A program made the translations under genes and the position numbers. Source: Cupriavidus basilensis OR16 (GTDB lineage: Bacteria > Pseudomonadota > Gammaproteobacteria > Burkholderiales > Burkholderiaceae). Taken from it: a DNA stretch of 64,000 nt. The notes under the pieces were generated by a model. That model saw only the letters and a program-made list of their open reading frames with translations. It ran no database searches and was not told the origin of the DNA. The stretch is from assembly GCF_000243095.1 (NCBI RefSeq), contig NZ_AHJE01000098.1, forward strand, positions 26,679-90,678. Direction: 5' to 3'. Of this stretch, positions 45,631 to 54,920 are shown piece after piece; the stretch's first letter is position 1, and each line of letters begins with the position of its first letter.

Positions 45631-46424
45631 TTAGTCGATGCTGATCTTGCCGGCTTCGATCACGCCCTTCCAGCGGTCACGGCCAGCGCCTTGAGCTTGC
45701 CGCTGCGGATATGCTGGAGCACAGCATTCACGTTCTGGAACGACACATCGACCTGGCCGGCGAGCAGGTCGGAGATGGCCGGCGCCCCGCCCTTGTAGGG
45801 AACGTGGAGCCCGTCAGTGCCGGACTTCTGCCAGAACAGCGCGGCGGTCAAATGGTCCGACGAACCGGCGCCTGAGCTGGCGAACGCCACCTTGCCGGGA
45901 TTCTTCTTCATGTACGCGACCAGCTCCTGCAGGTTCTTCGCAGGGAAATCCGGCTTGGTGACCAGCACGTTGGGCGCGCGCACGGCCACCGTCAGCAGGT
46001 CGAAGTCCTTGGCCGGGTCATAGCCCAGGTTCTTTTGCAGGAACGGGTTCACGGCGTAGACGCCGATCGATGCCACCAGCAGGGTGTAGCCATCGGCGGG
46101 CGCGCGCTTGACCATGGTCGCGCCGATCGCACCCGTGGCGCCCGGGCGATTGTCGATCACGAACGGCTGGCCGAGCTTTTCATTGAGCGGCACCGCCAGC
46201 ATGCGCGCGATGGTGTCGGTGGAGCCACCGGCGGGGAACGGCACCACCACGGATACGGCCTTCTGGGGCCATGCCGGCGCGGCGGCCGCGGCGCTGCTCA
46301 CGGCGCCCGTGGCGGTCAGTGCCGTCATGGTCGCGAGCATGGCGGCGGCAAGGCGGCCGAACTTGCGCCGCGCGGGTGCGCCAAGCGTGCCGGCGGTTGC
46401 CGGCCGGGCGTAAGCTTTGTTCAT
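45631..46424 (-). pseudogene. TctC/Bug-type solute-binding protein with internal deletion
   Basis: Bug-type binding proteins capture carboxylates in the periplasm. The signal peptide (about residues 20-50) and AWPQKAVSVVVPFPAGGSTDTIARML, FVIDNRPGATGAIG and DGYTLLVAS are intact. After LKALAVT the frame stops at 45660. In another frame the text DRWKGVIEAGKISID, the normal C-terminus, follows at once and ends at 45631. Family length is about 325 aa; some 65-70 codons are missing at the junction near 45672-45682. It is therefore a deleted gene or an assembly gap. It probably served glucarate or aldarate uptake next to gudD. Confidence 0.8.
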
Positions 46425-46491
46425 GGTTGTCTCCTGGTTCTTATGGGTTTTTCTTTGTATTCGCGTATTCGCGCGGGGCCGCGGATGCGGC

Positions 46492-47871
46492 TCACCGGAC
46501 CATGCAGGGCGCCTTGTTGTTGAAGGTCCAGCCTGGGATCAGGAATTGCATGGCGACGGCGTCGTCGCGCGCACCCAGCCCCATGTTCTTGTAGCGCTCG
46601 TGCGCCAGCGCCAGTTGCTCCATATCGAGCTCCACGCCCAGGCCCGGCTCGGTCGGCACGGCCACCTTGCCGTTCTCGATCTTCAGCGGCGTCTTGGTCA
46701 GGCGCTCGCCGTCCTGCCAGATCCAGTGGGTATCGATGGCGGTGACGCGGCCCGGCGCGGCAGCGGCCACATGGGTGAACATGGCCAGCGAGATATCAAA
46801 ATGGTTGTTGGAGTGCGAGCCCCAGGTCAGGCCCCACTCGGCGCACATCTGCGCCACCCGCACCGAGCCCTGCATGGTCCAGAAATGCGGGTCGGCCAGC
46901 GGAATATCCACCGACTGCAGGCGCACCGCGTGGCCCATCTGGCGCCAGTCGGTCGCGACCATGTTGGTGGCGGTGGGCAGGCCGGTGGCGGTACGGAACT
47001 CGGCCATGACCTCGCGGCCCGAGTAGCCCTCTTCCGCGCCGCACGGATCTTCGGCATAGGCCAGCACGCCATGCTTGTCGCGGCACAGGCGCACGGCTTC
47101 GGCCAGCGACCACGCACCGTTGGGGTCCAGCGTGATGCGCGCCTTGGGAAAGCGCTCGGTGAGCGCCAGGATGGCTTCCATCTCTTCGTCGCCGCGCAGC
47201 ACGCCGCCCTTGAGCTTGAAATCGTTGAAGCCATAGCGCTCGTAAGCGGCTTGCGCCAGGCGTACCACGCCCTGCGCATCCATCGCGGCCTCATTGCGCA
47301 GGCGGAACCAGTCGTTGTCAGCCTCGGGCTCGCTGCGGTAGCCGAGCGTGGTGCGGTTGCGCTCGCCGATGTAGAACAGGTAGCCCAGCATCTCCACGGC
47401 ATCGCGCTGCTGGCCTTCGCCCAGCAGCGCGGCTACCGGCACGCCCAGATGCTTGCCTAGCAGGTCCAGCAGCGCCGCCTCGAGCGCGGTGACGGCATGA
47501 ATGGCGATGCGCAGGTCGAAGGTCTGCAAGCCGCGGCCGCCCGCGTCGCGGCTGGCGAAGGCGGTGCGAACGCGATTGAGCAGCGCCTGGTGGTTGCCGA
47601 TCGACTGGCCGACGATAAGCTCACGCGCATCCTCCAGCGTCTGGCGGATCGCTTCGCCGCCGGGCACCTCGCCGACACCGGTATGGCCAGCGCTGTCTTT
47701 GAGGATGACGATATTGCGGGTGAAGAACGGGCCGTGCGCGCCGGACAGGTTCATCAGCATGCTGTCGTGACCAGCGACCGGCACCACGGTCAACTCGGTG
47801 ACGACGGGCGTGCCCGCGACAGGCCCCGCCGACGACGCATCACGGGGGGCGGAAATGGGCGATTGGGTCAT
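46492..47871 (-). CDS. gudD: Glucarate dehydratase
   Basis: GudD, an enolase-superfamily enzyme, converts D-glucarate to 5-dehydro-4-deoxyglucarate. The 459-aa protein has the N-terminal capping domain (VVPVAGHDSMLMNLSGAHGPFFTRNIV), FKLKGGVLRGDEE with the Lys-x-Lys base, ITLDPNGAWSL with the metal Asp, YAEDPCGAEEGYSGREVMAEF with the Glu ligands, and GSHSNNHFDISLAMFTH with the catalytic His. The length fits. It lies 67 bp upstream of the TctC-type gene and diverges from the FadR-type regulator. Confidence 0.95.
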   Translation of the reverse strand: MTQSPISAPRDASSAGPVAGTPVVTELTVVPVAGHDSMLMNLSGAHGPFFTRNIVILKDSAGHTGVGEVPGGEAIRQTLEDARELIVGQSIGNHQALLNRVRTAFASRDAGGRGLQTFDLRIAIHAVTALEAALLDLLGKHLGVPVAALLGEGQQRDAVEMLGYLFYIGERNRTTLGYRSEPEADNDWFRLRNEAAMDAQGVVRLAQAAYERYGFNDFKLKGGVLRGDEEMEAILALTERFPKARITLDPNGAWSLAEAVRLCRDKHGVLAYAEDPCGAEEGYSGREVMAEFRTATGLPTATNMVATDWRQMGHAVRLQSVDIPLADPHFWTMQGSVRVAQMCAEWGLTWGSHSNNHFDISLAMFTHVAAAAPGRVTAIDTHWIWQDGERLTKTPLKIENGKVAVPTEPGLGVELDMEQLALAHERYKNMGLGARDDAVAMQFLIPGWTFNNKAPCMVR

Positions 47872-48035
47872 AGTGGATTCCGGCGAAGAGCGCTACGCGG
47901 CCTGGACTGGCTGCCAGCCATTGCGATTGCGCGGATTGTCTCGATCTGGAGGCGCCGGCTTGTTGCCGGCGACATGGTCATCGGTGCATGCCGCGCTTGG
48001 CATGAGCCGAGAGCTGGGAGACACCTGTTATCTGT

Positions 48036-48054
48036 CGTCATATAACTTATGACG
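48036..48054. promoter_or_regulatory. Operator dyad CGTCATA-N5-TATGACG
   Basis: Perfect 7-bp inverted arms lie between divergent gudD and the regulator. They overlap the -35 region (TCGTCA, 48035-48040) of a TATAAT at 48058-48063 with 17-bp spacing, so the regulator probably represses itself. Confidence 0.65.
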
Positions 48055-48057
48055 CAG

Positions 48058-48063
48058 TATAAT
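48058..48063 (+). promoter_or_regulatory. -10 TATAAT of the regulator gene
   Basis: Spaced 17 bp from TCGTCA at 48035. The start codon is at 48102. Confidence 0.6.
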
Positions 48064-48101
48064 AAGGCCATTGCGATCCGGTCAAGCCCCAGCCCATCAC
48101 C

Positions 48102-48848
48102 ATGTCAAACCCGATGTTTGCCTCTACCACCCCGCTGCGGCGCCGCGGCCGCACGCTTGCCGAAGAGGCGGTGAGCAACCTGAGCGAGCGCATCCAGCAA
48201 GGCCAGCTTAAACCGGGCGACAAATTGCCGACCGAGTCCGAGATCATGGCCGCGCTCGGCGTCAGCCGCACCGTGGTGCGCGAAGCGCTGTCGCGGCTGC
48301 AGGCCAGCGGGCTGGTGGAAACCCGCCACGGCATCGGCACCTTCGTGCTAGCGCGCAGCGCCGAGAACGGCTCGCCCTTCCGCATCGATCCCGCCACCAT
48401 GGGCACTGCCATGGACGTGCTGGCCATGCTGGAATTCCGTGTGAGCCTGGAAGCCGAGGCGGCCAGCCTGGCAGCCACCCGGCGCAGCGACGAGCAACTG
48501 GCGGCAATGCGCGGTGCGCTCGATGAGCTCAAGCGCACCGCGGCGGGCGGCGAAGATTCGGTCGGCGCCGATTTCGAGTTCCACCTGCTCATCGCGCGTG
48601 CCACCGGCAACCGCTACTTCACGGACATCATGGGCCACCTGGGCACCATGGTGATCCCGCGCAGCCGGCTGCATGTCAGCGCGCAGGAGCGCGAGCAGTA
48701 CCTCGAGCGCGTCAATATCGAGCACGATAATATCTTTGACGCCATTGAGCGGCGCGACCCCGAAGGCGCCAAGGCCGCCATGCGCATGCACTTGACCAAC
48801 AGCCGCGAGCGCCTGCGCAAGGCATCAGCGGCAGTGGAAGCCAGCTAA
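48102..48848 (+). CDS. FadR/GntR regulator with FCD domain
   Basis: The 248-aa regulator has an N-terminal winged helix (LSERIQQGQLKPGDKLPTE, VSRTVVREALSRLQASGLV, about 25-85) and a C-terminal FCD ligand domain (EFRVSLEAEAASLAA, DFEFHLLIARATGNRYF, HDNIFDAIERRDPEGAKAAMRMHL) with the metal-binding His set. It probably senses glucarate or a downstream intermediate and controls gudD and the dehydrogenase, given its position between them. Confidence 0.88.
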   Translation: MSNPMFASTTPLRRRGRTLAEEAVSNLSERIQQGQLKPGDKLPTESEIMAALGVSRTVVREALSRLQASGLVETRHGIGTFVLARSAENGSPFRIDPATMGTAMDVLAMLEFRVSLEAEAASLAATRRSDEQLAAMRGALDELKRTAAGGEDSVGADFEFHLLIARATGNRYFTDIMGHLGTMVIPRSRLHVSAQEREQYLERVNIEHDNIFDAIERRDPEGAKAAMRMHLTNSRERLRKASAAVEAS

Positions 48849-48912
48849 GGTTGGCCACCCGGAGGACCCGGCGGGACCAGGGTCTTCCTGCTTGCGGCTC
48901 AGGCATCTTATG

Positions 48913-48930
48913 TTGTAGGATGTCTTACAA
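48913..48930. promoter_or_regulatory. Second dyad TTGTA-N8-TACAA
   Basis: 5-bp inverted arms lie 118 bp upstream of the dehydrogenase start. This may be a further site of the FCD regulator, but the arms differ from those at 48036-48054. Confidence 0.45.
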
Positions 48931-49047
48931 TAACGCCTAGCAAGACACGGCCGCAATGGCTATGCATCCCGCATCACATCCATGCCACCCCAAGCGCAAG
49001 CTACGGCGCGCTCCCCCTTGATCGCAGTTGAAAAGCAGGAAACGCTC

Positions 49048-50625
49048 ATGACCCTTACCGGCGAAATGCTGATCGGCGCCAGCGCAGTGCGCGGCACCAC
49101 CAAGATCCTCCATGCCACCAACCCGGCCACGGGTGACATCCTGGCACCGGAATTCCATGGCGGCGGCGCCGCCGAGGCCGAGCGTGCCTGCGCGCTGGCC
49201 GAGGCCGCGTTCGACACCTACCGCAACACGTCGCCGGAAACCCGCGCCAAGTTCCTGGAGTCGATCGCCAGCGGCCTGGAAGCGCTTGGCGATGTGCTGA
49301 TCGAGCGTGCCCACGCCGAAAGCGCGCTGCCCATCGCGCGCTTGCAGGGAGAGCGCGCCCGCACCGCCGGCCAGTTGCGCCTGTTCGCCAGCGTGCTGCG
49401 CGATGGCCGCTGGCAATCCGCCACGCTCGACTCCGCCCTGCCGGAGCGCACGCCGCCGCGCCCCGACCTGCGTCTGCAGAAGATCGCGGTTGGCCCGGTG
49501 GCAGTGTTCGGCGCCAGCAATTTCCCGCTCGCGTTCTCCGTGGCGGGCGGCGATACCGCGTCCGCGCTGGCGGCCGGTTGCCCGGTCATCGTCAAGGCGC
49601 ACTCGGCCCACCTCGGCACCTCCGAACTGGTCGGGCGCGTGATCCAGAAGGCCGTGGCCGATGCAGGCCTGCCGGAAGGCGTTTTCTCGCTGCTGGTGGG
49701 CGCGGGCGTGGCCATCGGCACGGCCCTGGTCGCGCATCCGTCGATCCAGGCAGTGGGCTTCACGGGCTCGCGCAGCGGCGGCCTGGCGCTGGTGCAGACG
49801 GCCAACAGCCGTCCCCAGCCGATCCCGGTCTATGCGGAAATGAGCAGCATCAACCCGGTGTTCCTGCTGCCGGCAGCCCTGGCCGCCCGCGGCGCGGAGA
49901 TCGCGCGCAACCTGGTGGACTCGCTGGTCATGGGCGTAGGCCAGTTCTGCACCAACCCCGGCCTGCTGCTGGCAGTGGAAAGCCCGGCGCTGGATGTGCT
50001 GCGCCAGGGTACGATTGCCGCGCTGTCCGCCAAGGCGGCCGCAACCATGCTGACCCCCGGCATCAGCCAGGCGTACGACAAGGGCGTAGCCCAGCTCGGC
50101 GATATCGAAGGGCTGCGCCGCATCGGCAGCGGCCAGGCGGCCAGCGGCCCCAACCAGGCCCGCCCCGCGCTGTTCGAAACCACGGCCGCGCGCTTCCTTG
50201 CGGACCACCGCATGGAAGCCGAGGTGTTTGGCCCATCCTCGGTGCTGGTCGTATGCCGCGACCACGAGGAGATGCTGGCCGTGGCACGGCGCCTGGAAGG
50301 CCAGCTGACCGCCACAATCCAGGCGGATGCGGGGGATCATGCCGAGGCCGGCAGCCTGCTGACCGTGCTCGAGCGCAAGGCCGGGCGCGTGCTGTTCAAC
50401 GGCTACCCGACGGGCGTGGAAGTGTCGTACGCAATGGTGCACGGCGGCCCGTTCCCCGCCACGTCCGACACGCGCGCCACCTCGGTCGGCGCATCGGCCA
50501 TCGAGCGCTTCCTGCGTCCGGTGTGCTACCAGAACGTGCCGGCGGAACTACTGCCGCCCGCGCTCCAGGATGGCAACCCGCTGAACGTGTGGCGGCTCAC
50601 CGACGGGCAACTGGCCCGCGACTGA
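49048..50625 (+). CDS. 2,5-dioxovalerate (ketoglutaric semialdehyde) dehydrogenase
   Basis: The 525-aa aldehyde dehydrogenase oxidises the semialdehyde from glucarate/galactarate breakdown to 2-oxoglutarate. ATG 49048 follows AGGAAA. Motifs: FGASNFPLAFSVAGGDTASALAAG (cofactor and catalytic Asn), GFTGSRSGG, FCTNPGLLLAVE with the catalytic Cys, and FGPSSVLVVC. The 500+ length and sequence fit the NADP-dependent KGSADH branch. A strong hairpin ends the transcript. The dehydratase between the two steps (KdgD type) is not in the window. Confidence 0.9.
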   Translation: MTLTGEMLIGASAVRGTTKILHATNPATGDILAPEFHGGGAAEAERACALAEAAFDTYRNTSPETRAKFLESIASGLEALGDVLIERAHAESALPIARLQGERARTAGQLRLFASVLRDGRWQSATLDSALPERTPPRPDLRLQKIAVGPVAVFGASNFPLAFSVAGGDTASALAAGCPVIVKAHSAHLGTSELVGRVIQKAVADAGLPEGVFSLLVGAGVAIGTALVAHPSIQAVGFTGSRSGGLALVQTANSRPQPIPVYAEMSSINPVFLLPAALAARGAEIARNLVDSLVMGVGQFCTNPGLLLAVESPALDVLRQGTIAALSAKAAATMLTPGISQAYDKGVAQLGDIEGLRRIGSGQAASGPNQARPALFETTAARFLADHRMEAEVFGPSSVLVVCRDHEEMLAVARRLEGQLTATIQADAGDHAEAGSLLTVLERKAGRVLFNGYPTGVEVSYAMVHGGPFPATSDTRATSVGASAIERFLRPVCYQNVPAELLPPALQDGNPLNVWRLTDGQLARD

Positions 50626-50643
50626 CCCCGCGTGCGCCACCAT

Positions 50644-50674
50644 GGAAAAGGGCCGGAAACTCCGGCCCTTTTCC
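50644..50674. terminator. Terminator after the dehydrogenase
   Basis: Perfect stem AAAAGGGCCGGA/TCCGGCCCTTTT (12 bp, extending to GG/CC), 3-nt loop. It faces the convergent ABC operon and can serve both. Confidence 0.9.
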
Positions 50675-50694
50675 TATCCCGCGCTAGCTGGGCA

Positions 50695-51869
50695 TTACGC
50701 GGCGATGCGCTCGATGGCAGCCGGCGCCTGCGGCGGCTGGATCACCGGCGCGTTCCCGCGCGAGCGGCCCGAGCTGAGATAGTCGGCGATCGACTCCTGC
50801 GTGACTTCCCCAAGATAGACCCCACCCGCATCCACCACCGGCAGCCAGCTGGTGTTGTGCTGGTACATGCGCGAGAGCACGATGCGCAGGTGCTCGTCGA
50901 ACGCGGCGGTCGCCATGAACGGCGCATCGCATCGGCACACACGCCCTGCCCCGCGCGCGCGTCGCGCCGCGTGACATAGCCCAGCGCGCGCTGGGCGTCG
51001 TCCACCACCGGCAGGTGCCGCACATCAGCTTCGTCCATGATGGCGAAGGCCTGCGCGAGCGGCATGCCGGGGCTGCAGCTCTGCGCCATGGTGGCGGCAT
51101 CGCCCGCACGCACCAGCAGCAGGCGCTTGAGCGTGTTGTCGTGGCCGATGAAGGCCTGCACGAAATCGTCGGCCGGGCGCGCCAGCAGCGCATCGGGATG
51201 ATCGAACTGCACCAGCTTGCCACCGCGGAACACAGCCACGCGGTCGCCCAGCTTGATCGCCTCGTCGATGTCGTGCGAGACCATGATCACGGTCTTGCCG
51301 AGCTGGCGCTGCATCTGGAAGAACTCGTTCTGGATGCTCTCGCGATTGATCGGGTCCACCGCGCCGAACGGCTCGTCCATCAGCAGCACGGGCGCGTCCG
51401 CCGCCAGCGCGCGGATCACGCCGATGCGCTGCTGCTGCCCGCCCGAGAGTTCACGCGGGTAGCGCGTGAGCATCTTGCCGGGATCGAGCTGCACCATCGC
51501 CATCAGCTCGCGTGCGCGCTCGCGGCTGCGCTTCTTGTCCCAGCCCAGCAGGCGCGGCACGACCATGATGTTCTCCTCGATGGTCATGTTGGGGAACAGG
51601 CCGATCTGCTGGATCACGTAGCCGATCTTGCGCCGCAGCGTGACTTCGTCGACGCGGGTGGTGTCCTCGCCGTCGATCAGCACCCGCCCGGAGCTGGGCT
51701 GGATCAGGCGGTTGATCATCTTGAGCGTGGTGGTCTTGCCGCAGCCGGAGGGACCGAGGAAGACACAGATCTCGCCCTTGGGCACCGTCAGCGAGACGGC
51801 ATCGACGGCGCGCACTTCGGCGCCGTCTTTTTGCTTGAAGGTCTTGGTGAGTTGGTCGAGTTCAATCAT
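50695..51869 (-). CDS. Osmoprotectant ABC ATPase with CBS domains, frameshifted
   Basis: This OpuCA/ProV-like ATPase energises glycine betaine or choline uptake. Walker A is FLGPSGCGKTTT (near 42), the signature LSGGQQQRIGVIRALAA (near 145), Walker B VLLMDEPFGAVD. The C-terminal half holds CBS repeats (ADVRHLPVVDDAQRALGYV). The frame breaks near 50921, where CADAM should run on to FMATAAFDEHLRI; one missing base restores about 391 aa to the stop at 50695. ATG 51869 starts 2 bp after the permease stop. Confidence 0.9.
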
Positions 51870-51871
51870 GT

Positions 51872-52519
51872 TCAGCGAATTCCTTTCGGTGTCAGCGCCC
51901 GCTGCAACCACTGCAGGCAGGCATCGGCCACGATGGCGAGCACGCTGACCAGCACCGCGCCGATCGCCAGCTTGCTCATGTTGCTCTGGCTGATCGCTTG
52001 CAGGATCAGCACCCCAAGTCCACCCGCGCCAATGATGGCGGCGATGGTGGCCACGCCGATGTTCATCACCACGGCGGTACGCACGCCGCCGAGGATGACG
52101 GGCACGGCCAGCGGCAGGTCCACCAGCCGCATGCGCTGCCAGGTGGTCATGCCGATGCCGCGCCCGGCTTCCTGGATGCCGTCGTCCACATTGGCGAGCG
52201 CCACGCAGGTATTGCGCATGATCGGCAGCAGCGAATAGAGAAACACCGCGGTCACCGCCGGCACGTAGCCCAGTGCGTGGCCGAAGCGCGCAAAGATCGG
52301 GATCATCAGGCCGAACAGCGCGATCGACGGCAGGGTCAGCACGATGGTGGCCAGCGTCAGCAGCGGCGTGGCGAGAAAGCGGAATCGCGCGCACAGGATG
52401 CCCAGCGGCACGCCGACGACGATCGCCAGGCCCACCGCCGAGCCCACCAGCGCCAGATGCTGGCCGGTGAGCTTGAGCAGCGTTGGCCAGCTGTGTTGAA
52501 GGTAAGTCAGCAAGTCCAT
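51872..52519 (-). CDS. Osmoprotectant ABC permease 1
   Basis: The 215-aa inner-membrane permease has about five to six helices, beginning HLALVGSAVGLAIVVGVPLGIL, and the permease loop EAGRGIGMTTWQRMRLVDLPLAVPVILGGVR. It resembles OpuCB/YehW. The start at 52519 is just downstream of the binding-protein gene (52529), so the genes are tightly packed. Partners are the ATPase and the second permease. Confidence 0.9.
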   Translation of the reverse strand: MDLLTYLQHSWPTLLKLTGQHLALVGSAVGLAIVVGVPLGILCARFRFLATPLLTLATIVLTLPSIALFGLMIPIFARFGHALGYVPAVTAVFLYSLLPIMRNTCVALANVDDGIQEAGRGIGMTTWQRMRLVDLPLAVPVILGGVRTAVVMNIGVATIAAIIGAGGLGVLILQAISQSNMSKLAIGAVLVSVLAIVADACLQWLQRALTPKGIR

Positions 52520-52528
52520 GCGCCCCCC

Positions 52529-53473
52529 TCAGATCAGGCCGTGGCCGCGCAGGAATTCCTGCGCCACCTTGTCGGCCGGCTGCTGGTCGATATCGACCTT
52601 GTAGTTCATCTCGGTCATCGCCGCGTTATCGAGCTTGGCCGACAGTGCGTTGAGCAGGCCGGCGAGTTCGGGATGCGCTTGCAGCGTTGCCTTGCGCACC
52701 ACGGGCACGGCGTTATACGCGGGGAAGAAGTGCTGGTCGTCTTCCAGCAGCACCAGGTCGAAGCCCTTGACGCGGCCATCGGTGGTGTAGACGAGGCCCA
52801 GTTCGACCTGGTCGTTCTTGAGCGCCGTGTAGACCAGCCCGGGATCGAGCTGGATCACGTCGCGGCGCGAGAACGGCAACTGGTAGCGCGCCTTGAGCGG
52901 CTCCAGCCCGTCGGGGCGCGCGGCGAATTCCATGTCGACCGCGAACGGATGCGCGGTGTTCTCGCCGGCGGCGCGCATCTTCTCGGCGAAGGCCGACAGC
53001 GTGGTCACGCCGGCGGCTTCGGCGCGCTTTCTCGGCATCGCCAGCGCATAGGTGTTGTTGATGCCTGAGGCGTCGAGCCACATCAGGCCGCGCGCGGCGT
53101 CGAGCGTCTTGACGCGTGCGTAGCTCTCCTCGGCGCCGAGCTTCTCCTCGACCTTGTTGAACACGATCAGCGCCGTGCCGGTGTAGTCCCACACCACGTC
53201 GAGCTGGCCGCTTTCCATGGCCTGGCGCATCAGCGTGCTGCCCAGGCCGGCGGTGAGCTCGGTGGTGAAGCCCTTGGCCTGCAGGTACTGCGTGGTCATC
53301 GACGACAGGATCAACTGCTCGGTGAAATTCTTGCCGCCGACGCGGATGGCATCGGCGTGCGCCGGCAGCGCCAGGGCTGCCGCGGCGGCAAGCACGGCGA
53401 CACTCGCCAGCATGCGTGCCCGGCCGCGGGCGACGCGGCCCGCGCGGGCCAGCGCGCTTGTGATGAAATGCAT
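52529..53473 (-). CDS. Osmoprotectant substrate-binding protein
   Basis: The 314-aa periplasmic protein starts at ATG 53473 (GAAGGAGAACCCC). The signal peptide ends in ALPAHADA. The mature protein begins IRVGGKNFTEQLILSSM, a ProX/OsmF signature, and continues VVWDYTGTALIVF and YALAMPRKRAEAAGV. It binds a quaternary amine such as glycine betaine or choline; the exact ligand is not predictable here. It lies between the two permeases. Confidence 0.92.
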   Translation of the reverse strand: MHFITSALARAGRVARGRARMLASVAVLAAAAALALPAHADAIRVGGKNFTEQLILSSMTTQYLQAKGFTTELTAGLGSTLMRQAMESGQLDVVWDYTGTALIVFNKVEEKLGAEESYARVKTLDAARGLMWLDASGINNTYALAMPRKRAEAAGVTTLSAFAEKMRAAGENTAHPFAVDMEFAARPDGLEPLKARYQLPFSRRDVIQLDPGLVYTALKNDQVELGLVYTTDGRVKGFDLVLLEDDQHFFPAYNAVPVVRKATLQAHPELAGLLNALSAKLDNAAMTEMNYKVDIDQQPADKVAQEFLRGHGLI

Positions 53474-53502
53474 GGGGTTCTCCTTCATGTTCGGCGCGCG
53501 CA

Positions 53503-54219
53503 TCAGCGCGCCAGCCCGCGGCGGCGCAGGTAGCAATAACCCGCGGCGGCAAACAGGCCATCGAGGGCGAGCGCCAGCAGCGCGGTGGCCGCGGCGCCCA
53601 GCAACAGCAGGGGCTGGTTGTTCAGGTAGATGCCGGGGAAAATCAACTCACCCAGGCTGTTGGCCCCGATCAGGAAGGACAGCGGCACCGTGCCGACATT
53701 GATCACCAGACTGATGCGCACGCCCGCCAGGATCACCGGCAGCGCGTTGGGCAACTCGACCCGGAACAGGCGCTGCATGGCGGTCATGCCAAGCCCGCGC
53801 GCCGCCTCGGTCAGTGCCGGGGAGACGCCGCGCAAGCCCTCGCAGGTATTACGCACGATCGGCAGCAGCGAAGCCAGCCACAACGCCAGGATGGCGGGCC
53901 GCTCGCCAATGCCGAGCACGGCCAGGGCCAGCGCCAGCACCGCCAGCGACGGTACGGTGTTGCCGATATTGAAGACCTGCATCAGGCGGTCGGCCCAGCG
54001 GCGCATGCATGGACGGCTCAGGCCGATGCCGGCCGGGATGCCAGTGGCCAGTGCCAGCGCCATCGACCACGCCACCAGGCGCAGGTGGTCGGCCACGTCG
54101 TACCACAGGCGGTCCTGATATTGCAGGATGACATCGACGCCGATCCACGCGACCAGACCGGCCAGCGCAGCAAGCGTGAGACATCCCCAGGCCAGCGCCT
54201 GCAAGGATTGCTTGGACAT
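53503..54219 (-). CDS. Osmoprotectant ABC permease 2
   Basis: ATG 54219 follows AGAGGGG. The 238-aa permease has six helices, with LVAWSMALALATGIPAGIGL and the loop EAARGLGMTAMQRLFRVELPNALPVILAGVR, and ends near the binding-protein start. It is the first gene of the operon, giving the order permease, binding protein, permease, ATPase. Confidence 0.9.
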   Translation of the reverse strand: MSKQSLQALAWGCLTLAALAGLVAWIGVDVILQYQDRLWYDVADHLRLVAWSMALALATGIPAGIGLSRPCMRRWADRLMQVFNIGNTVPSLAVLALALAVLGIGERPAILALWLASLLPIVRNTCEGLRGVSPALTEAARGLGMTAMQRLFRVELPNALPVILAGVRISLVINVGTVPLSFLIGANSLGELIFPGIYLNNQPLLLLGAAATALLALALDGLFAAAGYCYLRRRGLAR

Positions 54220-54920
54220 ATTCCCCTCTGTCCGCATGCCGGATGCGGGCACGAAGAGCCACAACCGGATTGACGGACGAACTAAGTGGGCGCGGGCGGG
54301 TGCAAATGGGGGCCGCCGGCCCTGACTAGATTGCCTTGCCCGCCATGACCGGCAGATGAGCCGGTGGACGGGCGCCGGGCTTCACGCTGGAGAGCGGGAA
54401 ACCCAATTGAAGGGACGCCTGCCGGTAAAGGCGGGAGTCCCGGGAGCGGCGCAACCCGCTGCAAGGTGCAGGAACGGGAGGCCAGTGGCAGCGCAAATTT
54501 GGTGGTTCCGACGCGCCGCCGGATCAATCGGCCGGTGCAGCGCTTGGGAGGGAGGTGTTGGGGCGGCACTCAAAACGCCTGCCCAAACCCTGCCAGCCCG
54601 ATCAGCTTGCTAACGCAATTGCGCGGCATCGGATGACAACGAGAGCACTATTATACCCATTTACGGCGATCTTGTCACCATCACGCTTCCCCTGCACTTT
54701 CGCCCTGCTTTCTGCCCGCCTTTGTCAGGCTTCGTCTGACATCTCGGTGTGGCTCGCGTTGTTCCAAAAATGATGCCGTGCGGGATGTCAGCCGTACCAT
54801 GGGCGGAACAATCTTTTGCCCGGATGACCTCTACCGGTTCTGGCCCAAACCCGTAAATTACGAGGGTAGCCCTTGGGGCCGCGCGCCCTTGCCGCCACCC
54901 CAGCCAACAGGAGATCGATC
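54220..54920. other. 701-bp GC-rich non-coding region before pirin
   Basis: Open frames here are low quality on both strands and no RNA family was recognised. GC-rich inverted segments around 54360-54560 could fold. A dyad TGTCAG-N7-CTGACA (54723-54741) and a second half-like ATGTCAG (54784-54790) lie close to the pirin gene. Confidence 0.5.
54723..54741. promoter_or_regulatory. Dyad TGTCAG-N7-CTGACA
   Basis: Perfect 6-bp arms about 180 bp upstream of the pirin ATG. Probably an operator; the regulator is unknown. Confidence 0.45.

Noticed and set aside
48937..50442. 501-codon minus-strand open frame
   Set aside because: It is antisense to the aldehyde dehydrogenase and lacks any motif.
54360..54560. 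Cobalamin or glycine riboswitch
   Set aside because: A GCCACTGG occurs on the minus strand, but the rest of the cobalamin core and the glycine aptamer motifs are absent.
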